Part shown: positions 1 to 4,702 of the stretch, piece by piece
Layout: each line of letters starts with the position of its first letter
How positions within the stretch are numbered: the stretch's first letter is position 1
NCBI GenBank assembly: GCA_029213105.1
Contig: JARGNS010000175.1
Location: forward strand, 1,107-7,552
Direction: 5' to 3'
Length of the DNA stretch: 6,446 nt
From: Planctomycetota bacterium
GTDB lineage: Bacteria > Planctomycetota > PLA2 > JAEUHO01
Notes under the pieces: generated by a model
The model's input: the letters and a program-made list of their open reading frames with translations, nothing else
Told to the model about the DNA's origin: nothing
The model's database searches: none
Translations under genes and position numbers: made by a program

Positions 1-181
1 CCTTCGTGGGCTCGGCCTTCGTGGGCTCGGCCTTCGTGGGCTCGGCCTTCGTGGGCTCGGCCTTCGTGGGTTCGGCCTTCGTGGGTTCGGCCTTCGTGGG
101 TTCGGCCTTCGTGGGCTCGGCCTTCGTGGGTTGGGCCTTCGCGGGCTCCGCCTTGGTCGGCGTCGCCTTCACGGGCTCGCC
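1..181 (-). repeat. 15-bp tandem repeat encoding PTKAE pentapeptides
   Basis: On the coding (minus) strand, 15-base units each encode Pro-Thr-Lys-Ala-Glu. Eight complete units run from 130 down to 11, and a ninth is cut at base 1. Units at 1-120 differ only at the third base of the Glu codon (GAG or GAA). Units between about 121 and 181 are degenerate (Gln for Glu, Ala or Val for Thr). The array forms the outer tail of the kinase. Near identity at DNA level suggests recent expansion by slippage or unequal recombination, so copy number probably varies between strains. Confidence 0.93.
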
Positions 182-1390
182 CTGGCCCACGGTGCCCTTG
201 GCGGGCGGAGCGCCGGCGTTGGTCGTGCGGGTCCCGCCCCCGTTGTCCTTCGGGTCGTCGTCGCCATCCTGACCGAAGAGGAAGTACGCACCCGCGGCGA
301 TGGCGAGCCCTGCGACGGCCAGGATCGGCAGCAGCGGGCTCTTCTTGCCTCCGGCACCGCCCGCCGCGGCCGCCGAGGCGCGCGTCTTGACGGTGTCCGG
401 CTGGCTGGGGGCGGCGGCCTTGGCCTTGGCCTGGCGGGCCGCCTCGAGCGCTTCCTGGCGTGCGAGTTCGGCTTGCGCTTCCTGGACCGTCGTGACCTTG
501 GACGTGTCCGACGGCGGCCCCTTGCCCGCAAGCGACTGCGAGAACGCGGTCACCGAGGAGAAGCGGGCATCGCGGTCGCGCTCGAGGGCGCGCGCGAGGG
601 CACTCAGCGTGTGGTCGCTGATCTTGTCGCGCTTGTCTTCGTCGATCGGCGGGATGGGATCGCGCAACAGCTTGGCCGCCACGACGATGCCGCTCTCGCC
701 AGGGTAGGGGTGATGGCCCTGCAGCATCTCCTGCAGGATCAGGCCGGCCGCGAACAGGTCGCTGCGGCCGTCGATGTCGCGATCGCCCTTGATCTGCTCG
801 GGCGACATGTACGCCAGTGTGCCGACGATCGTGCCCGTGATGGAGCGGTGCGCGCCGCCCGGGCCGTCGATCGCGCTGAACTTGCTCAGGCCGAAGTCCA
901 GGATCATCGGCTTCTCGGAGCCGTCGGGGAGCGTCTCGACCAGGATGTTCGAGGGCTTCAGGTCGCGGTGCACGATGCCGGCTGCGTGGGCGGCTTCGAG
1001 ACCCGCGAGGATCTGGGTGGTCAGCGAGAGCGCGCGCTTCTCGTCGAAGGCACCGTCCTTCTGCATCAGCTCGGCGAGCTCGACGCCGTGGGCGTAGTCC
1101 ATCACCAGGAAGAGTCGACCCTGGTGGCGGCCGACATGGCGCATCTGCACGACGTTCGGATGGCTGAAGCGAATGAGCGCGCGGGCCTCGTCGAGGAAGC
1201 GGTCCTGGACGTCCTGATCGGCGGAGAGTTCCGGCTTCAGGAGCTTGACGGCGAACTCCTGGCCGAGGAGATCGTGGTTGGCCTTGTAGACCTCGCCGAA
1301 GGCGCCTTCCCCGAGTTTGGCGGTGAGCTGGTAGTGCTCGCCGAGCAGGGGCAGGTTCGAACTGGGGTCGGATTCGCTGGGAGACGACAT
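1..1390 (-). CDS. Membrane-anchored eukaryotic-like Ser/Thr protein kinase, C-terminus cut by the left edge
   Basis: Phosphorylates Ser/Thr on partner proteins. The reading frame is open for 463 codons from an ATG at 1390 with no stop before the edge. The kinase domain spans about residues 20-288. Visible motifs are a glycine-rich loop GEGAFG (27-32), VAIK-type Lys49 in FAVKLL, helix-C Glu68, catalytic HRDLKPSN (141-148, Asp143), DFG (165-167), an activation segment with Thr185, Thr187 and Thr191, SPE (196-198) and SDLF (210-213). All catalytic residues are present, so it should be active. Next come an Ala/Gln/Lys-rich helix (about 302-327), one membrane helix (about 353-372), an acidic patch (DGDDDP) and PTKAE repeats from about residue 409. 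The topology expected for this family puts the kinase in the cytoplasm and the repeats outside. No PASTA or other named sensor domain is visible. There is no convincing Shine-Dalgarno before the ATG. It lies 68 bases downstream of the VWA gene, so co-transcription is likely. The family is certain; the substrate is unknown. Confidence 0.95.
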   Translation of the reverse strand, partial: MSSPSESDPSSNLPLLGEHYQLTAKLGEGAFGEVYKANHDLLGQEFAVKLLKPELSADQDVQDRFLDEARALIRFSHPNVVQMRHVGRHQGRLFLVMDYAHGVELAELMQKDGAFDEKRALSLTTQILAGLEAAHAAGIVHRDLKPSNILVETLPDGSEKPMILDFGLSKFSAIDGPGGAHRSITGTIVGTLAYMSPEQIKGDRDIDGRSDLFAAGLILQEMLQGHHPYPGESGIVVAAKLLRDPIPPIDEDKRDKISDHTLSALARALERDRDARFSSVTAFSQSLAGKGPPSDTSKVTTVQEAQAELARQEALEAARQAKAKAAAPSQPDTVKTRASAAAAGGAGGKKSPLLPILAVAGLAIAAGAYFLFGQDGDDDPKDNGGGTRTTNAGAPPAKGTVGQGEPVKATPTKAEPAKAQPTKAEPTKAEPTKAEPTKAEPTKAEPTKAEPTKAEPTKAEPTK

Positions 1391-1412
1391 GGCCACGGAT
1401 CATAAGGGCGGG

Positions 1413-1428
1413 GCCCCCGGCGGGGGGC
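1413..1428 (-). other. Small G+C hairpin between the VWA gene and the kinase gene
   Basis: GCCCCC and GGGGGC form a perfect six-base stem around a four-base loop. It sits in the 68-base gap after the VWA stop codon and 22 bases before the kinase ATG. No T-run follows on the minus strand, so it is not a typical intrinsic terminator. It could attenuate transcription, stabilise the 3' end of the upstream message or affect kinase translation. It may also be chance pairing in a G+C-rich gap. Confidence 0.35.
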
Positions 1429-1458
1429 GTCCATCCAGAGCCAGCCGCCTCGTCTGGG

Positions 1459-4224
1459 CTACTTCTCCGGCACGTGGATGAAGTCGCCGTCCCCCGCAGC
1501 GGCGAGGCCCCGGAGGAACTCCAGGTCGACCCCCAGGTTCCCGAAGGCGACGACGTGGAGTCGGACCTTCGCGAAGCGGTTCAGGTCGCGGAACCAGCCG
1601 AGCAACTCCGGGGTGGCCGTGATCTCGCCCCGTGTGGGGGAGCCGTCGGTCAGGAAGTAGATCGTGTCCGGGATGTTCTGGAGGCGGGCGGTGTTCGTCG
1701 GCTGCTCGTGCAGGCCCAGGGCTGCCTTGAGGGCGCCGGGGATGTTGGTCTCGCCGTCCGCCGGGGCCGACATGACCGCGCCGGCCGCCGATCCCGTGTT
1801 GCCCGCCGAGGCGGGGACGAGCTTCTTCTTCCACGGGCGGACGGTCGTCGAGAAGAAGACCAGGTTGAACTTGCACTTGGGCTTGAGCTTGCGGATGGCG
1901 TCGGCCAGCACCTGCTTGGCGACCTGCATGCGCGTGCCGGTCGTCGGGATGTCCCCCAGTGCCGTCGAGGCCCCCTTGGGGATGGTGATGTTCTTCTCCA
2001 TCGAGCCGCGGGTGTCGAACACGAAGCCGATGCTGCGCGAGAAGATGCGCCGGCCGTAGTAGTGCGGGTCGTCCGGATTGCGCTTCTCGGGCCTCGCGTA
2101 GCGCCCATCGTCTTCGGACTTCGGCGGCGGGTTCGGATCGAAGCCGCCGTGCTGCTGCTTCTGCTGCTCCCACCACTTGGCCCAGGTCGAGGCCTTGCGT
2201 CCGAGGTCGTCCCCCGAGACGGACTTGAGCGCGGCGTACAGCTCCTTCTCCAGGCGGCCGCGCTCCTTCTCGAACTGCTTGATCAGGGCGTCCATGCACT
2301 CGGCCGTGCCGTACTTCGCGAGGGCGCGGCAGGCGGTCACGCGGATCTGCCACGCGGGGTGGTCGATGCGGGGCACGGTGAAGAGCGTGGCCTGCTTGTG
2401 CTTGGTGCCGAAGGACGCCACCGCGTCGGCGAGGGCGATCCAGGCCTTGTTCTCGCGTTCGTTGAGCACGGCCACGAGAGGCTCGATCGACGCCGTATTG
2501 CCGATCGCGGCCAGCGCGTAGGCGGCGTTGGCCCGCGCCAGCCAGTACTTGTCCTGCAGCAGGGTCTCGAGGCTCTCGCGCGCGGGGGCGTGCTTGAGGG
2601 CGGCCATGACGCGGGCGACGCCAGCGCGCACGTGCTTGTTCTTGTGGGCGAGCGCTTCGTCCCGCAGCCACGCCAGGACCGCGTCGTCCTCCACGGTCTC
2701 GAGGATCAACTGGATGGTCTCCCGGACCAGCTCCGACGGGTGCCCCATGCGCTCGACGATGACCTTGGCGAGGCGCAGGTCTTCCACACGCGCCACGCCG
2801 CGGATGCGACCCGCGAGGATCTCGGGGTCCTCGGTCGTCCGGATGGCCTCGCGCTCCTTGCGCCCCGGCTCGTCGGGGTCGCTGCGCGCGTCGCGCTTGA
2901 TCTCACCCATGGAGGGGCGCTTGCCGGTCAGGCGCTCGGCCCAACGGGTCTGGAACTGGTCGGGGGAGAGCGCCATGCCCTCCTTGAAGGCCACACCCTC
3001 TTCGCTGCCGCCGCGCAGCCACTGCAGCACGGTGAGCCAGCGTTCGTTGTCCTCGCGCAGGCAGAGATCCATGAGCGACCAGGCGCGGATGTGGTCGCGG
3101 TACTTGAATGCGCCCAGGGAGTTGCGCGAGAAGAACGTCTCGATCGGGTCGAGCTTGCGGCTGGCCAGGCCGCGGGCCTTCTTGTGCCAGTCCTTGCCCG
3201 AGCCGCTGGGCGCCGTCGTCTCGTTGGAGCAGAACGTCGCGTAGTTCTTGTGCGGCTCGAGGAGTTTCTCCAGGAAGTGGGCGGAGCCGATGAAGGCCCA
3301 CTTCGGGCAGTACTTCTCCTTGCCGTTGACCTTCGTCCACGTCGAGAACAGCACGTGCCCGATCATGTGGCGGCAGTAGGCGTGCAGGTCGTTGTCGCTG
3401 CGTGACTCCCCCAGGGAGCCGACGAAGCCGTTGAACGCGAAGCCCTCGCCGATGCGCGTCTTGCCGCCCCCGTAGAGCATGTCGGTGTTCGCGCTGCCGA
3501 GGTACCGCTCGGCGTAGGACTCGGCGCGGCCCTTCTTGGTCATCAGGTACACGCCCATCGGGCCGCCCTGGCGCATGTCGCCGCCGAACCAATGCTCGAA
3601 GTCGGCGTAGGCGCGCTCGCAGCGCTCGAGGTAGAGATGCGCCACCTCGTGCGCGGTGGCCACGCGCGGCGCGCCGCCCTCGGTCTTGACCTTCATCTTT
3701 CGATGGATGTCCGTCACGACGTAGAAGTGCTTCGAGACGGCGATGACCATCACGCCCTTGCCCTTGGGGCCCCGCTCGACGGCCATCTGCTTGTCGAGCA
3801 TCGCCTTGACCTTGGCATCGGGCTTGCCGATCAGCTTGTCGCAGGGGCCGCACTCGTCGTCCTTCCAGCACTCGCTGCACTGGATGCCGTAGGAGTAGGC
3901 GTGCCGCTTCCAGAAGCACTCCTTGCGCTGGCTTCCCCAGCAATCTCCGCCCGTGCCCTTGGGGCGCGGCTTGGTCTTGCAGTCCCCCCCGGCCTGGATG
4001 AGGCCGCAGACCGGCGGGTCGTTGGGGGGGCGGAGCGGCGAGCGCAGGTACTGCCACGACGCGAAGCCGGTGTGGCAGAGGCACTTGCCCGGCTTGCGGC
4101 GCAACTCGTAGGCCGTGGGCTCGTCGTCGTCATCGCCGCGGGCCGTGCCCTGGGTGGCCCAGAGCAGGGGGAGCAGGAAGGCGCCCGCGATCAGCGGCGC
4201 CAGGAGAAGGAAACGCGTCCGCAT
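1459..4224 (-). CDS. Secreted HExxH metallopeptidase-like / HEAT-repeat / VWA-domain protein
   Basis: A 921-residue exported multidomain protein of unknown function. Residues 1-28 are a Sec signal peptide (basic MRTR, Leu/Ala core, likely cleavage after GTA at 26-28). Residues 48-128 hold ten cysteines, including C116-x2-C119-x5-C125-x2-C128. HEVAH at 192-196 is an intact zinc-ligand motif, and Glu260 in GEGFA could be the third ligand as in gluzincins of the DUF1570 type. The helical stretch at about 370-435 (AWSLMDL...MALSPDQFQTRW) resembles the C-terminal part of such peptidases. Residues about 465-670 are HEAT repeats (for example ARANAAYALAAIG), ending in a WAKWWEQQ segment common after HEAT units in planctomycete proteins. 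Residues about 730-918 are a VWA domain with DTRGS (737-741), Thr826 and Asp860; the usual DxSxS has Arg at its middle position. The start is supported by GGGAG five bases upstream. HEAT and VWA assignments are firm; peptidase activity is inferred from motifs. It is probably the first gene of a unit with the kinase. Confidence 0.93.
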   Translation of the reverse strand: MRTRFLLLAPLIAGAFLLPLLWATQGTARGDDDDEPTAYELRRKPGKCLCHTGFASWQYLRSPLRPPNDPPVCGLIQAGGDCKTKPRPKGTGGDCWGSQRKECFWKRHAYSYGIQCSECWKDDECGPCDKLIGKPDAKVKAMLDKQMAVERGPKGKGVMVIAVSKHFYVVTDIHRKMKVKTEGGAPRVATAHEVAHLYLERCERAYADFEHWFGGDMRQGGPMGVYLMTKKGRAESYAERYLGSANTDMLYGGGKTRIGEGFAFNGFVGSLGESRSDNDLHAYCRHMIGHVLFSTWTKVNGKEKYCPKWAFIGSAHFLEKLLEPHKNYATFCSNETTAPSGSGKDWHKKARGLASRKLDPIETFFSRNSLGAFKYRDHIRAWSLMDLCLREDNERWLTVLQWLRGGSEEGVAFKEGMALSPDQFQTRWAERLTGKRPSMGEIKRDARSDPDEPGRKEREAIRTTEDPEILAGRIRGVARVEDLRLAKVIVERMGHPSELVRETIQLILETVEDDAVLAWLRDEALAHKNKHVRAGVARVMAALKHAPARESLETLLQDKYWLARANAAYALAAIGNTASIEPLVAVLNERENKAWIALADAVASFGTKHKQATLFTVPRIDHPAWQIRVTACRALAKYGTAECMDALIKQFEKERGRLEKELYAALKSVSGDDLGRKASTWAKWWEQQKQQHGGFDPNPPPKSEDDGRYARPEKRNPDDPHYYGRRIFSRSIGFVFDTRGSMEKNITIPKGASTALGDIPTTGTRMQVAKQVLADAIRKLKPKCKFNLVFFSTTVRPWKKKLVPASAGNTGSAAGAVMSAPADGETNIPGALKAALGLHEQPTNTARLQNIPDTIYFLTDGSPTRGEITATPELLGWFRDLNRFAKVRLHVVAFGNLGVDLEFLRGLAAAGDGDFIHVPEK

Positions 4225-4229
4225 GGGTG

Positions 4230-4234
4230 CTCCC
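4230..4234 (-). promoter_or_regulatory. Ribosome binding site of the VWA/HEAT gene
   Basis: GGGAG on the minus strand lies five bases before the ATG at 4224. This supports that start, which is also the one that gives a complete signal peptide. Confidence 0.6.
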
Positions 4235-4530
4235 GAGATCTGCGGGCAAGCCTACCCGGGTCGGGCCGCACGCGGGTCGGGTCCGACGCCCCGGGGGCGG
4301 CGGGAGGGAAAGAGAGGTCGGCGGCAACTTTCTGGAGAAAAGGGGAAATGTGTGGAATGAGCAGGAAAGTTTTACGCTATCGAGCAACCGCCAACCCCAA
4401 GCAGGTCGCGCGGCGTCCGCCCCTAGCAGCCGCCGCAGAGGGGCGGGGTCCAGCGTGGGTACCCCTCCGTCTCTGGGGCCATCCTACGGCCGCCTGCACG
4501 GCTCCGACCACTGTTTCGTTCCTGGCGTCT

Positions 4531-4562
4531 CCCGCCGTCCGGCCAGCTGCGCTGGCGGCGGG
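4531..4562. other. Long G+C hairpin in the divergent intergenic region
   Basis: CCCGCC (4531-4536) pairs with GGCGGG (4557-4562), and GCCAGC (4542-4547) pairs with GCTGGC (4551-4556) around a TGC loop. A five-base bulge (4537-4541) separates the two helices on one side, giving 12 perfect base pairs in total. No T-run follows on either strand, so it is not a standard intrinsic terminator. It could be a leader RNA structure of the rightward transcript, a small structured RNA or a protein-binding palindrome. The function is unknown. Confidence 0.5.
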
Positions 4563-4586
4563 TCTGAACATCCCCCTTCAATCCGG

Positions 4587-4622
4587 CAAATGTGAAGGGA
4601 CTTTCGGCTCTATCACATGTTG
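4587..4622. promoter_or_regulatory. Inverted repeat, possible operator or leader stem
   Basis: CAAATGTGA (4587-4595) is matched by TCACATGTTG (4613-4622). The arms are complementary over nine bases if one extra G is looped out, and 17 bases separate them. The half-sites resemble the TGTGA/TCACA of CRP-family operators, but those have a six-base spacer, so a CRP site is not claimed. It lies 81-116 bases before the rightward start codon, where an operator or a leader stem would be expected. Confidence 0.3.
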
Positions 4623-4677
4623 TCGCTCCATGAAGGTGGGCTAGTGTCCCCCCGGACAGTGGATCAGGAACTGTGGT

Positions 4678-4700
4678 GGATCCCCGGAAGGGGGGGGTCC
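4678..4700 (+). promoter_or_regulatory. Stem-loop presenting the Shine-Dalgarno of the pilin-like gene
   Basis: GGATCCCC (4678-4685) pairs with GGGGGTCC (4693-4700) as eight consecutive pairs, one of them G-U in RNA. The loop, GGAAGGG (4686-4692), carries the Shine-Dalgarno-like GGAAGG. The ATG at 4703 starts three bases after the stem. The purine run continues to 4697, so an alternative pairing register for the ribosome exists inside the stem. The structure supports the 4703 start and may modulate translation. Confidence 0.5.
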
Positions 4701-4702
4701 CC

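Larger units (their letters stand above)
4225..4702. other. Divergent intergenic region (478 bases)
   Basis: It separates the leftward VWA gene from the rightward pilin-like gene, so it should carry both promoters. No convincing -35/-10 pair, sigma-54 site or tRNA was found on either strand. A patch at about 4326-4385 is richer in A+T than its surroundings and is a reasonable place for the leftward promoter. It contains the inverted pair AACTTTC (4326-4332) and GAAAGTT (4365-4371). The region near the rightward gene holds several further inverted repeats, listed separately. Short open frames crossing the region have no recognisable protein character. Confidence 0.7.

Noticed and set aside
1..180. 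Short regular repeats as a CRISPR array
   Set aside because: The 15-base units are directly adjacent with no spacers and encode an in-frame pentapeptide.
131..1405. 424-residue plus-strand open frame over the kinase
   Set aside because: Antisense shadow: Arg/Ala/Gly/Leu-rich with no domain, while the opposite strand has a full set of kinase motifs.
1400..2671. 423-residue minus-strand open frame over the VWA/HEAT gene
   Set aside because: Out-of-frame shadow, very rich in Arg, Pro and Gly, as high-G+C shadow frames are; the real frame encodes HEAT and VWA domains.
1474..3405. 643-residue plus-strand open frame
   Set aside because: Antisense to the HEAT/VWA coding sequence. Its composition (Val, Leu, Arg, Gly) is typical of mirror frames at high G+C and no domain is visible.
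4078..4083. CLCH (residues 48-51) as a c-type haem site
   Set aside because: c-type haem attachment needs CxxCH, and the spacing here is one residue short; no other CxxCH is present in the protein.
3592..4644. 350-residue plus-strand open frame entering the intergenic region
   Set aside because: Its first half is antisense to the signal peptide and Cys-rich part of the exported protein; its second half is low-complexity translation of non-coding DNA.
4620..4647. TTGTCG - 16 bases - TAGTGT as a promoter of the rightward gene
   Set aside because: Only four of six and three of six matches to the sigma-70 consensus; not distinguishable from chance in this region.
4225..4702. tRNA or known riboswitch in the divergent region
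   Set aside because: No cloverleaf with a T-loop and CCA-side acceptor, and no riboswitch core I can recognise; only simple hairpins were found.
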